A stretch of DNA of 37,759 bases, from NCBI GenBank assembly GCA_007131725.1, contig SLPZ01000246.1:1-37759 (forward strand), given 5' to 3'. The stretch comes from Balneolaceae bacterium (lineage in GTDB: Bacteria; Bacteroidota; Rhodothermia; Balneolales; Balneolaceae). The position numbers and the translations under genes are program-made. The notes under the pieces are model-generated. The model ran no database searches and was not told the DNA's origin. It saw only the letters and a program-made list of their open reading frames with translations. Shown piece by piece: positions 8,856 through 16,940 of the stretch (positions are counted from its first letter, which is position 1; the number at the start of each line of letters is the position of its first letter).

Positions 8856-10370
8856 ATGGAATCCAAATCTCTCCCAATAAAAATAGCAGTAACTCTTTCA
8901 TTATTTGTCATTTCTGTAATTTTCAGTGCTTGTAGTTCAGATAAAGAATCCACTGATGATAGATCACGATACGCTCTGACTGATGTTGAACCGATAGAGC
9001 GTGACTTTGATGATATCAAAAGTGGTGGAGTATTGAGGATGATTACCTACTACAGCTCCAACACTTATTTTCTGAATCAGGGAATTGAAGTGGGTTTCGA
9101 ATATGAGCTGCTTCGGGAATTTGCGCGCGAAAACGACCTTGCCCTTGAAGTGATTATTGTCGGAACCGATGAAAATCCATTCGAACTGCTGAATAAGGGT
9201 GTGGGTGATGTGATTGCGGCTAATTACACAATCACCCCGACAAGAAGAGAAGTTGCCAGCTTCACGCGTCCATACAACATTGTAGATCAGATGCTGGTCT
9301 ATTCTGTGGATGCCAGAAACAGGCCTGCAACACTTGAGGAGCTGTCTGGTTCCGGGATTCCAATATCGGTACGAAAAAACAGCTCTTACTATTTCAGACT
9401 GCTCGAATTGATTGAGGAAGGGTATGATCTGAATATCGATCTTATCTCGAGCGGAGTCGACACCGAAGCAGCCTTAATGCAGCTCTCTAATGGTACTTTA
9501 CTGTCAACCGTTGCTGATGATAATATGTTTCATGCAGCTAACCGATACATGGAAGGACTCATTCCCGGCCCCACAATTGCGAAATCTGATACCATTGCCT
9601 GGGCAGTGAGAAAAAATGCTCCCGATCTTGAGTCAAAAATGAACCGTTTTCTCTACAAACATTTTCGTTTTTCTGAAGACAGAGACCGGCCCCGCCGCTC
9701 AACATTTTTAAATGTATTGAGGAGAAAATATTTTGAGCAAAGCCGGCCAATGGCACAATATTACAACCCGGACTGGCACTATCAGTCAATCGGAATCATT
9801 TCTCCCTACGATGATATTGTAAAAACTGTTGCAGACTCATTGGATCTTGACTGGCTGATGCTCAACGCGATGATTGCGCAGGAATCAAGTTTTAATCAAG
9901 ACAGTAAAAGCTGGGCGGGTGCTGTTGGATTGATGCAAATTATGCCGCGTTTTGTAGATACAGCATACGAGGATCTTTACAATCCGAAAATCAATATCAG
10001 GGTGGGTGCAGAAATTTTCAAAGAGCATCTCGACCATTACGCGTACTTAGACAGTACCAACCAATTAGCTTTTGCACTGGCCACATATAATGTAGGAATG
10101 GGGCATATGGCCGACGCAAGACGTCTTGCAATCGATCAAAACCGTAATCCGAATTCATGGGAAGATGTATCTGAGGCATTACTGAAATTGATGCAGCGGC
10201 GTTATTACCAGGATGCAAGATATGGTTTTGCCCGTGGAATTGAGCCGGTGAGATATGTAGAGGAGATAAAGAACCGATACAGAACTTACGAGGCAATTAT
10301 TGCTCTTGCCGAACAGCAGCAACAGGCAGGTTTTACTGATTTAATTACCCCGGTTATTCGCAGGCCTTGA
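8856..10370 (+). CDS. mltF: MltF-like membrane-bound lytic transglycosylase
   Basis: A 504-residue lipoprotein: signal segment followed by the lipobox FSAC with the lipidated cysteine at residue 26. Residues about 55-275 form a periplasmic solute-binding-protein family 3 domain, and residues about 320-490 an SLT (goose-lysozyme-like) transglycosylase domain. The catalytic glutamate is in AQESSF (Glu343), followed by the family motif GAVGLMQIMP (355-364) and ATYNVG. This two-domain order is that of MltF, which cleaves the glycan strands of peptidoglycan and is modulated by its binding domain. The gene lies alone on the plus strand; its stop overlaps by 17 bases the 3' end of the convergent phosphatase gene. 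Confidence 0.92.
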   Translation: MESKSLPIKIAVTLSLFVISVIFSACSSDKESTDDRSRYALTDVEPIERDFDDIKSGGVLRMITYYSSNTYFLNQGIEVGFEYELLREFARENDLALEVIIVGTDENPFELLNKGVGDVIAANYTITPTRREVASFTRPYNIVDQMLVYSVDARNRPATLEELSGSGIPISVRKNSSYYFRLLELIEEGYDLNIDLISSGVDTEAALMQLSNGTLLSTVADDNMFHAANRYMEGLIPGPTIAKSDTIAWAVRKNAPDLESKMNRFLYKHFRFSEDRDRPRRSTFLNVLRRKYFEQSRPMAQYYNPDWHYQSIGIISPYDDIVKTVADSLDLDWLMLNAMIAQESSFNQDSKSWAGAVGLMQIMPRFVDTAYEDLYNPKINIRVGAEIFKEHLDHYAYLDSTNQLAFALATYNVGMGHMADARRLAIDQNRNPNSWEDVSEALLKLMQRRYYQDARYGFARGIEPVRYVEEIKNRYRTYEAIIALAEQQQQAGFTDLITPVIRRP

Positions 10371-12090
10371 GAACCAATAGGGTAAGATCATCGGTCAATT
10401 GATTGCTTGAAAAGGCATTCACGTCCTGAACAATTCCATCCAAAATTTCTTCACAGGTTTTGTCTCTGTTTTTCAGGATAGATTCCTTCAGCCGTTCAGT
10501 CCCGAATTCTTTTTGATCGATGGGGTGCATGGCTTCATCTACCCCGTCTGTATAGCAAACCAGCAGATCGTTCGGATTTAACTGAATATCGGTTTGTTCG
10601 TACGGAGCTATGGTTTCAAGAGCACCGAGCAATAAGCCGCCTTTGTCCAGTTCTTCAAATTCAGCCTTATCGTGCCGGAGAAGCAGCGGAGGATTGTGTC
10701 CGGCATTTACATATCTCAATATTTTGTGATCACTTAAATATTTTGCCCAAAAGAACGTGATAAATTTATCGGAGGGTGTATTTTTAAAAATTATATTGTT
10801 GACACGTTCTGTAGCTTCTGCAAAAGAAATATCCACCGGCAGCAAAAGGTGCAGCATAGACTGCATGTTTGCCATTAATAGAGCTGCAGGAACACCTTTG
10901 CCGGTAACATCCGCAATTGCAAATATCGTGTTTCCGTCGGGTGATCTTGCAACATCAAAATAATCACCACCCACCTCGCGGGATGAGATTGTTTTTGCAG
11001 CAAGTTCGGCTCCGGGAACCGGCGGAATTGGATCGGGCAGCAACCCTTGCTGAATAGATTTGGCAATTGACAATTCCTCTTCCATTCGCTCTTTATCAAT
11101 TCTTTCTTCCAGAAAATAGGTTTTCTGAATTGAAATGGCGGCCAGGTTAGCCAGCGATTTAAGAAAATTAAAATCGTTTTCGCTGAATGGTATTTTGTTT
11201 ACTCTTTCGCCAACACCGATAACCGCAACTTTTTCATTTTGGATAGAAATTCCAATAAGTGCAATGATTTCATTTTCTTCCACCCAAGGATTCTGTTGTT
11301 TGAATTCGTCATCAATGAGAAAGACTTCCTGGTTGGGAACCGAAAAAATGTGTTCTACATGGCTATTGTCAGGATCGCTTGTCAACCCGCTGGAGGCCAA
11401 AAGGGAGATGTTATCCTGGTTTTTGTAAATCAGAAAGAATTTTCTGATGAAGAGTTGGCCCAAAAGTGCGAATTTAAAAATTCTGGAAATTTTTTCGCGG
11501 TCTACCAGCAGGTTAAACTCTTTTGACAGGTCGAACAACGTGTTCAGTTCATGAATTCTCCGGTCGAGGTTGCGATAGGTTTTATTTAGTTCGTTGAAAA
11601 GCTGAGAATTGACCAGCGCGGCAGTTGATATGATGGTGAGCCCTTCAACAAAATCTATTTCATGAGGCTCATATGGTTTTTTATTAGCTTTTGGGCCCAG
11701 CAGCAGAAATCCGTGATGGTTGTTGCTCGTGCGCAGGTTAAAATAAAATGAATTTTCTTCATCGTGTAAAACATCAGGGAAAACATTTTGGGCATCACTT
11801 ACAGGGAAATATGCCAACTTTTTTTGTTCATCATTTGAAAGAATCTGGTATTCTTTTTCTTCAGAATAGCCCTGATAGCCCTTGGATTTTTTTAGGGTGT
11901 ATTTGTCGGCAACCGGGTCGTAGATAAAAATGGCAGCTTTTGTAACAAGTAGCCTGCCCATCAAAATCAGTAACAGATTGTTCAGAATAAAGGAAGTATC
12001 GCGGGATTCTACCAGCATTCTGCTGGTTTCAAGAACTGTTTTTAATTCAAAACTTGACTGAAAATCTCTGTTGCCGTTTGGTATATTCAC
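10354..12090 (-). CDS. GAF-domain SpoIIE/RsbU-type PP2C serine phosphatase
   Basis: A 578-residue cytoplasmic regulator. Two GAF-like sensor regions (about residues 15-165 and 185-325) are joined by helices, and a short coiled-coil linker leads to a PP2C_SIG/SpoIIE phosphatase domain (about 345-575). Metal-binding motifs are present: GGDYFD (374-379), DVTGKG (394-399), TDGVDE (514-519) and the final DDLTLLVL (567-574). Family members dephosphorylate STAS anti-anti-sigma proteins, releasing them to bind the HATPase kinase. Both partner genes lie immediately upstream on the same strand, 5 bases separating this gene from the HATPase gene. The GAF ligand is unknown. Confidence 0.92.
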   Translation of the reverse strand: MNIPNGNRDFQSSFELKTVLETSRMLVESRDTSFILNNLLLILMGRLLVTKAAIFIYDPVADKYTLKKSKGYQGYSEEKEYQILSNDEQKKLAYFPVSDAQNVFPDVLHDEENSFYFNLRTSNNHHGFLLLGPKANKKPYEPHEIDFVEGLTIISTAALVNSQLFNELNKTYRNLDRRIHELNTLFDLSKEFNLLVDREKISRIFKFALLGQLFIRKFFLIYKNQDNISLLASSGLTSDPDNSHVEHIFSVPNQEVFLIDDEFKQQNPWVEENEIIALIGISIQNEKVAVIGVGERVNKIPFSENDFNFLKSLANLAAISIQKTYFLEERIDKERMEEELSIAKSIQQGLLPDPIPPVPGAELAAKTISSREVGGDYFDVARSPDGNTIFAIADVTGKGVPAALLMANMQSMLHLLLPVDISFAEATERVNNIIFKNTPSDKFITFFWAKYLSDHKILRYVNAGHNPPLLLRHDKAEFEELDKGGLLLGALETIAPYEQTDIQLNPNDLLVCYTDGVDEAMHPIDQKEFGTERLKESILKNRDKTCEEILDGIVQDVNAFSSNQLTDDLTLLVLKACE

Positions 12091-12095
12091 GCGAA

Positions 12096-12518
12096 TTAAT
12101 TTCTGTTTTTACTCATCTTGAGTACATTTTTCTGATTCTGCACATTGTAAGATACATCATCCATCAGGTTTTTCATCAGGCGAATTCCCATGCCACCGCG
12201 CTTTCTTTTTTCAATTTGCTGCCTGATGTCCGGACTTTTGTACTTTTTTAAATCAAAAGAAACTCCCTGATCAGTCAGTGTAACGTTAAGTTTTTCGTCG
12301 TCAAATTCAAGCTTTAACGTTAACGTTTGAGTATCATCATTTTTGTAGCCGTGCTTGATGATATTTGTAGCAGCCTCGTCTACTGCAAGACGGATATCTG
12401 AAATCTGATCTTGAGTAAACCCGTGCTCCTCGGCATACTTTGATACAAACTTTCTGATATCAGAAAGATTCTTTGTGGATGCTTTGATACTCTTTTGATA
12501 TGATGCAGCTTTATCCAA
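12096..12518 (-). CDS. RsbW-like anti-sigma-factor HATPase kinase
   Basis: A 140-residue single-domain GHKL ATPase of the RsbW/SpoIIAB type. The N-box is LAVDEAATNIIKHG with Glu48, Asn52 and His56, the G1 box is DQG at 83-85, and the G2 box GGMGIRL at 108-114. Such proteins phosphorylate a STAS antagonist and, when free, sequester an output protein such as a sigma factor. It sits between the STAS gene (5 bases upstream) and the SpoIIE phosphatase gene (5 bases downstream) on the minus strand, a complete partner-switching cassette. No sigma-factor gene is adjacent, so the output could be encoded elsewhere or may not be a sigma factor. Confidence 0.92.
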   Translation of the reverse strand: MDKAASYQKSIKASTKNLSDIRKFVSKYAEEHGFTQDQISDIRLAVDEAATNIIKHGYKNDDTQTLTLKLEFDDEKLNVTLTDQGVSFDLKKYKSPDIRQQIEKRKRGGMGIRLMKNLMDDVSYNVQNQKNVLKMSKNRN

Positions 12519-12523
12519 ATAGA

Positions 12524-12880
12524 TTACTCACTATCATTTAAAAATTTTGCAACGGCGTGTTGCTCATCTTCAAAAATGTCGTACAGGGTGGGGAATCCAA
12601 GCAAATCGAAAACATTATAAACCTTCTCGTTCATATTGGTAAGTTTGATGTCTCCGCCAATTGAACGCACATCTTCTATATAAGCCATAAATACACCAAG
12701 GCCTGCACTGGCTATATAATCAAGGTCTTTAAAATTAACGATGATATTAGATTTGTTTTTATTGATCAGGGATTTTAGAACATCTTCGAGCTGGGAGGCT
12801 GTATGTGCATCCAATTCACCTTGCAGGTCTAAAACCTCGAAGCCGCTTTTATTGCGATGGTTGATTTTAAAATTCTTCAT
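12524..12880 (-). CDS. STAS-domain anti-sigma-factor antagonist
   Basis: A 118-residue single STAS domain of the RsbV/SpoIIAA type. The diagnostic phosphorylation loop is DYIASAGLG, with Ser58 as the expected phosphoacceptor, preceded by the conserved beta strand NIIVNFKDLDYI. The unphosphorylated form would bind the HATPase kinase encoded 5 bases downstream, and the SpoIIE phosphatase encoded third would regenerate it. It is the first gene of the minus-strand operon. Upstream on that strand there is AT-rich DNA with a possible TATATT-type -7 element near 12921-12928, too weak to call as a promoter. Confidence 0.92.
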   Translation of the reverse strand: MKNFKINHRNKSGFEVLDLQGELDAHTASQLEDVLKSLINKNKSNIIVNFKDLDYIASAGLGVFMAYIEDVRSIGGDIKLTNMNEKVYNVFDLLGFPTLYDIFEDEQHAVAKFLNDSE

Positions 12881-12980
12881 GTAACATGGGTCTTTTTTTT
12901 GATTTGATGAAATATAACCAATATAGAACTATGAGGAATAGACCGAAACTAAGAATACGATTTATTAGAAGGGAGGTTTC

Positions 12981-13050
12981 AAAAAAGAAGGTATCACACC
13001 TATCCGGTGTGATACCCTGACTATTCATCAAGAGAGACGCTACTTGAGCG
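12981..13050 (-). ncRNA. Candidate small RNA ending in an orphan intrinsic terminator
   Basis: Read on the minus strand, an 11-bp perfect stem (13006-13016 with 12990-13000, loop of 5) is followed by a T-rich tail (complement of 12981-12989), a strong intrinsic terminator. No minus-strand gene ends just upstream: the nearest already has its own terminator at 13481-13514. A possible -10 box TAATAT (13062 to 13057) with TTGTTG 18 bases upstream would give a transcript of about 70 bases. The block TCTCTCTTGAT just before the stem also occurs just before the terminator of tRNA-Lys. It matches no RNA family I recognise; it might instead be a leader of the STAS operon. Confidence 0.35.
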
Positions 13051-13271
13051 CACTACATATTAGTAAAAATCAAGGAAAAACAACAATATTTATTCAACTG
13101 TTAGCCAAGAAAATTCAAAAATCGGCATTTTTACTGAGAGAATTTTGCCTATTTATAGGTTTTTATAGTAAATAGACAGTAAATAACAGGATATTCATCT
13201 GTTAATTTCGGTTCAATTAATTAAGTAAATTCAGACTATTGTCGTGTCAATTTTAAAATATCGGCCTATGG

Positions 13272-13362
13272 AGACTTCCGAAGTCTTCATCGACACTGCC
13301 AAAAGGTCAGACAAATTAAATTAGCCGATGATTTATTAAAACCAGAAAGACTTCGGAAGTCT
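13272..13362. repeat. Pair of 15-bp palindromes in inverted arrangement
   Basis: AGACTTCCGAAGTCT at 13272-13286 and its exact reverse complement AGACTTCGGAAGTCT at 13348-13362. Each copy is itself almost a perfect palindrome around one central base, so the 91-base unit can fold as a long hairpin or two short ones. A further weaker inverted match (TCGGCCTA near 13261 with TTAGCCGA near 13321) accompanies the left copy. Function is unknown; such repeats may be protein-binding sites or parts of dispersed elements. Confidence 0.6.
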
Positions 13363-13480
13363 TTACCAACCTGCCAATCTATAATTGACATAACACTATT
13401 AGTTAGATTCAGTATGATTATTTTCACTCTTTACCTGAAAATTCCGGTTTTTTTATTCCTGTTAATGGAAATACCGACAT

Positions 13481-13514
13481 AAAAAAAAGCCATCACGGTT
13501 TGGTGATGGCTTTT
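13481..13514 (-). terminator. Intrinsic terminator of the DUF1080/oxidoreductase operon
   Basis: A 12-bp perfect stem, AAAAGCCATCAC (13485-13496) with its complement at 13503-13514, and on the minus strand a run of eight T (13488 to 13481). It lies 28 bases beyond the DUF1080 stop codon. The A and T runs on both sides mean it could also work in the plus direction. Confidence 0.85.
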
Positions 13515-13542
13515 AAGTTTGGTTGAGAATTACAGTTGTAAC

Positions 13543-14316
13543 CTAATCCAGGCTTCTGAGTTTAATATTTCTGAACCATACATCGTCATTATGATCCTGA
13601 AGACCGATGTAGCCGGGTTCATATTTGCCAAAAACATCATCAATTTCAGCAAATTTACTGTTAGCTACCATCTCATCCCAGGCCGGTGTGCCAAGCTGAT
13701 ATTCAAGAACCTGTTCACCGTTTTGGAAATGTACAACTGTGCCTCTGTGAACCAGCACTTCGGCGTGATTCCACTCTCCAGCCGGTTTGGTATTTTGCGG
13801 ATCAGCGGGAATCAGATCATAAAGGCTGCCCGCTTTTCTGTTACCATCCACTCCCTGGGTTGCATCTGGGTGGCGTTCGTTATCCAGAATTTGCATTTCC
13901 GGTGCCGAATGCCAGATCGGCCTTCCTTCCAGCTCTTGTGCAAGATAGAAAATGCCGGAATTGGCAGCTTCCGAAACTTTCCATTCAAGTGAGAGTCTGA
14001 AGTTTTGAAATTTTTGATCGTAGATGATGTCTCCGGGGCGTTCGCCGCCAATAACCCGCAGTGTGCCATCTTCGATGACCCACCCTGATTCGGGAAACGC
14101 ATCCTGTCCGTATCCTCTCCAGCCATCAGTTGTTTCTCCGTCAAAAAGGAGAACCCAGCCTTCGGCAACTTCTTCATCGGTGAGGGTATTCAGTGGAGCG
14201 TCTTCTGTTTCGGCTTCAACCCGCTGTTCTTGCTGATCATCAGACTCGCAGGCCATTAACAGGCCTGCGGTCAGAAAGATCATTAATACTGCTTTTAAAA
14301 TATGTTCTGTTTTCAT
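13543..14316 (-). CDS. DUF1080 (3-keto-disaccharide hydrolase family) lipoprotein
   Basis: A 257-residue lipoprotein with lipobox LMAC (lipidated Cys23) and a single DUF1080 domain (about residues 50-255), a concanavalin-like beta-sandwich. Typical motifs are GWVLLFDGETTDGWRGYG near the start, SGIFYLAQE, APEMQILDNERHPDA and the closing DVWFRNIKLR. The family is named 3-keto-disaccharide hydrolase for members that cleave 3-keto-glycosides made by periplasmic Gfo/Idh/MocA oxidoreductases. Here it lies 31 bases downstream of such an oxidoreductase gene on the same strand and is followed by a terminator, which supports a shared pathway. The actual substrate is not visible. Confidence 0.9.
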   Translation of the reverse strand: MKTEHILKAVLMIFLTAGLLMACESDDQQEQRVEAETEDAPLNTLTDEEVAEGWVLLFDGETTDGWRGYGQDAFPESGWVIEDGTLRVIGGERPGDIIYDQKFQNFRLSLEWKVSEAANSGIFYLAQELEGRPIWHSAPEMQILDNERHPDATQGVDGNRKAGSLYDLIPADPQNTKPAGEWNHAEVLVHRGTVVHFQNGEQVLEYQLGTPAWDEMVANSKFAEIDDVFGKYEPGYIGLQDHNDDVWFRNIKLRSLD

Positions 14317-14347
14317 TGTTATTATTTAAGTGAATACAGACTCTGCA

Positions 14348-15868
14348 TTAAGCAGGCATATCGGGGAGATACCATCCTTCGCGGTAGTCGGTCTTGATCA
14401 ATCCATTTGCAAACTCAAGAGCATTCAGCGGATCGGTCATATCACGTTGGAACGACGGATGTCCATCCTCAATGGTGAAGCCATCTTCGATGATAATTCT
14501 GAGTGTCTCATTCTCATCGATGTTTGTAAACTTCATGTTTTCGCCATCCCAGTGGAGCTCTTTGTTAAGTTCCTGTAAGCGAACGGCAAGAACACCCATT
14601 ACCACCATTTCGTTAAATGGTCCGGCTTCGAAGAAGTTGGATTTTGCTTCTACACGGTTTTCCGGGCTTTCTTTACATGCACGTACCCAGTCCATGTAGT
14701 GATCGGTTTCCACTCTTCTTTCGGTTTTTGGTACATCAGGCACTCTGCCTGAGAGTAACCATGGATCTGCACCATAACATCCGCAAACCAGCGTGTCTTT
14801 ACTTCCGTGGAAGATAACGGCTCCACCTCTGTGGTTCATATTGCCGCCTTCCGGCCATGCATCGGGCTTATACTTTTGTGCTTCCATCCAGCCTTCAGGT
14901 CTTTCGGGCTGCAGTCCGCCATCATACCAGTGCACTTCTACAGGCGGCTGAATGCCAAAGCTGGTTTGTCTTCTTGGATAAACCAGTTTAACTTTTTGTG
15001 CTACAGGTGCACTGTCGCGAAGCAGCATGGTAGAGCTTCCCTGAACTTTGGTTGGATATCCAAGTTCAAGTGCCTTAAATGGTGGTTCCAGAATATGGCA
15101 AGCCATATCGCCGAGAGCACCTGTTCCGAAATCCCACCAGCCTCTGAAGTTCCAGGGTGTGTAAATTTCGTGGTAAGGCCTCATTCTTGCAGGGCCTACA
15201 AAAAGATCCCAGTCCATTGTATCTGGCACTTCCATCTCCTCGCTCGGAGTATTTAAGCCCTGAGGCCAAATGGGTCTGTCAGTAAAGGATTCAATTTTTC
15301 TGACTTCACCAATTTCACCTGCTCTGATCCATTCAATCATCAGGTTAATTCCTTCATCAGAAGACCCCTGGTTCCCCATTTGGGTTGCTACTTTATGCTT
15401 TTCAGCAAGTTTGGTAAGCAGCCTTGATTCGTAAACCGTGTGTGTAAGCGGCTTTTCTACATATACGTGCTTGCCTTCAACCATTGCGTGAGCAGCCTGA
15501 ATGGCATGTGTATGGTCAGATCCGGCAACCATTACCGCATCGATGTCATCCATCATTTCATCATACATTTTGCGGTAATCCCAGTATCTTTTTGCATCGG
15601 GGAAATTGTTGAATGCGCTTTCTGAATATCTCCAGTCAACATCACAGACAGCCACGATGTTTTCAGATCTCATTGCCTGAAGCACAGCGTTGCCACGGCC
15701 ACCGACTCCAATTCCGGCAATGTTTAATTTGTCGCTGGGAGCTTTATGGCCTAACCCGCTTACTACTGTGCTTGGAAGTATGGTAAAACCAGCACCGATT
15801 GCTGCCGAACGTGTAAGAAATTCGCGGCGAGACAATCCACTTGTTTTTGCTTTTTTATCTTCTTTCAT
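14348..15868 (-). CDS. Tat-exported Gfo/Idh/MocA-family oxidoreductase
   Basis: A 506-residue NAD(P)-dependent oxidoreductase. The N-terminus has a twin-arginine export signal (SRREFL at 13-18 followed by a hydrophobic stretch), so it should work folded in the periplasm. The Rossmann fold starts with LNIAGIGVGGRGNA (about 48-61), and the Gfo/Idh/MocA signature EKPLTH is at 138-143. Length and the GALGDMACHILEPP motif fit the long exported subfamily common in Bacteroidota and Planctomycetota. It is first in a two-gene minus-strand operon with the DUF1080 lipoprotein, which suggests oxidation of sugars or glycosides at C3. This pathway is an inference. Confidence 0.9.
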   Translation of the reverse strand: MKEDKKAKTSGLSRREFLTRSAAIGAGFTILPSTVVSGLGHKAPSDKLNIAGIGVGGRGNAVLQAMRSENIVAVCDVDWRYSESAFNNFPDAKRYWDYRKMYDEMMDDIDAVMVAGSDHTHAIQAAHAMVEGKHVYVEKPLTHTVYESRLLTKLAEKHKVATQMGNQGSSDEGINLMIEWIRAGEIGEVRKIESFTDRPIWPQGLNTPSEEMEVPDTMDWDLFVGPARMRPYHEIYTPWNFRGWWDFGTGALGDMACHILEPPFKALELGYPTKVQGSSTMLLRDSAPVAQKVKLVYPRRQTSFGIQPPVEVHWYDGGLQPERPEGWMEAQKYKPDAWPEGGNMNHRGGAVIFHGSKDTLVCGCYGADPWLLSGRVPDVPKTERRVETDHYMDWVRACKESPENRVEAKSNFFEAGPFNEMVVMGVLAVRLQELNKELHWDGENMKFTNIDENETLRIIIEDGFTIEDGHPSFQRDMTDPLNALEFANGLIKTDYREGWYLPDMPA

Positions 15869-16237
15869 GATTAAGACTTATTTATTATTGGTTCAGTTTC
15901 TATGATTTGCCTTCACAAACATCAAACCCATTACAGCATATACTTTTATTGCAGGCTATATTGCGAGTTTAACACAACAGGATTTGTAGATTTGTCGGCA
16001 GATAATCGTTTCATAAGGTATATATTAAACTTTTTTTACTGTTACTTCAATTAAAAGAAGTGTGATTTCAGCTTTTAACATATTCTTATGTATTTATCTT
16101 TAACCAAACTATTTCAATTGTACGGTGAAGATGAAACAATTTGAAGCTTTATAGCATAAAAAACGGTTTAACAAGTTAAATTCACAAAATTTATATCTTT
16201 AACAAAAACCAATCAAACTAATTGGAACTATATCGAC
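15869..16237. other. Divergent intergenic region between oxidoreductase and barrel-protein genes
   Basis: About 370 AT-rich bases between two genes reading away from each other, so it must hold promoters for both. The only element I can point to is the TATATCTTTAACAAAAACCAA block at 16192-16212, described separately. No small gene or hairpin stands out. Confidence 0.5.
16192..16212 (+). promoter_or_regulatory. Possible promoter or leader block shared with the HIT gene
   Basis: TATATCTTTAACAAAAACCA ends 25 bases before the ATG at 16238. The same block with one substitution (A to G) lies at 30930-30950, 34 bases before the HIT gene. It includes TATCTTTA, close to the Bacteroidetes TAnnTTTG -7 element. 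I do not see a TTTG element at the right distance upstream of either copy. Confidence 0.35.
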
Positions 16238-16792
16238 ATGAGGAACATAGCTTTTATACTTGCAGGATTTATTTTTGCACTAACACTGGCCACAGAACAA
16301 GCCGAAGCACAGTGGGGGATTGGCGCATCTTATGAAATCAGAAATGAAGATCCGAATAATGGTTTCGGGTTTCGCGTTGAAAAAGAAATTTTATCCGGTT
16401 TGCCCTTGCTGGATTTAAACATGAGAGGCCATTTCAGTTTTTTCAATGAAACAAATAGGGTTACCCTGCAGGATGGCATCAGGGCCAGTCAGGATCTGGA
16501 CGTCTACGATTTCGGGCTTGCTGCAGTAGCAGGTTTCAACATCGGGATGGTAAAACCGTTTGCCGGACTTGGTATTGGCCGTGAACGGTTTGAATTGAGC
16601 GCAGACCATCAAAACCTGCAAAGTTTTAAAGAATCAAACTTTTACTGGAATGCTTTTGGCGGTGCCGAGGTTTCACTATTGCCTTTTTTAAAACCGTTTA
16701 TTGAATATCGAATCAGCCGCCTCACAAGCACCGACGATCTGGATGTTGATAATGTGGGTAGGCTTGCAGTTGGTGTCAACCTGAGGTTTTAA
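16238..16792 (+). CDS. Small outer-membrane beta-barrel protein
   Basis: A 184-residue protein with a clear signal peptide (hydrophobic residues 4-20, probable cut after AEA at 23-25). The mature part is built of alternating amphipathic strands, with about eight expected, and ends in GRLAVGVNLRF, a terminal aromatic typical of outer-membrane barrels. The pattern resembles small OmpA-like/opacity-type barrels without a periplasmic domain. It appears to be a single-gene unit: the next gene starts about 150 bases on. Function is unknown. The ATG at 16238 directly precedes the signal peptide. Confidence 0.75.
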   Translation: MRNIAFILAGFIFALTLATEQAEAQWGIGASYEIRNEDPNNGFGFRVEKEILSGLPLLDLNMRGHFSFFNETNRVTLQDGIRASQDLDVYDFGLAAVAGFNIGMVKPFAGLGIGRERFELSADHQNLQSFKESNFYWNAFGGAEVSLLPFLKPFIEYRISRLTSTDDLDVDNVGRLAVGVNLRF

Positions 16793-16940
16793 GTTACACT
16801 TACCTGGATTACAAACTCCTGCTTATTTATTACGAGTTTTTATTTCATAAAGATTTTAAAGATCGAAATTTTTGCTTAGTTTTATATAGACTGAATATAA
16901 ATAAGATTACAGGTTAAATTTGAGAGTTTGCAGGTAAACG

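Larger units (their letters stand above)
12881..13542. other. Intergenic region with an orphan terminator, palindrome pair and DUF1080 terminator
   Basis: About 660 bases with no supportable protein gene. It holds, in order, an orphan minus-strand terminator that may end a small RNA (12981-13016), AT-rich DNA, a pair of 15-bp palindromic repeats (13272-13286 and 13348-13362), and the terminator of the DUF1080 operon (13481-13514). Confidence 0.6.
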
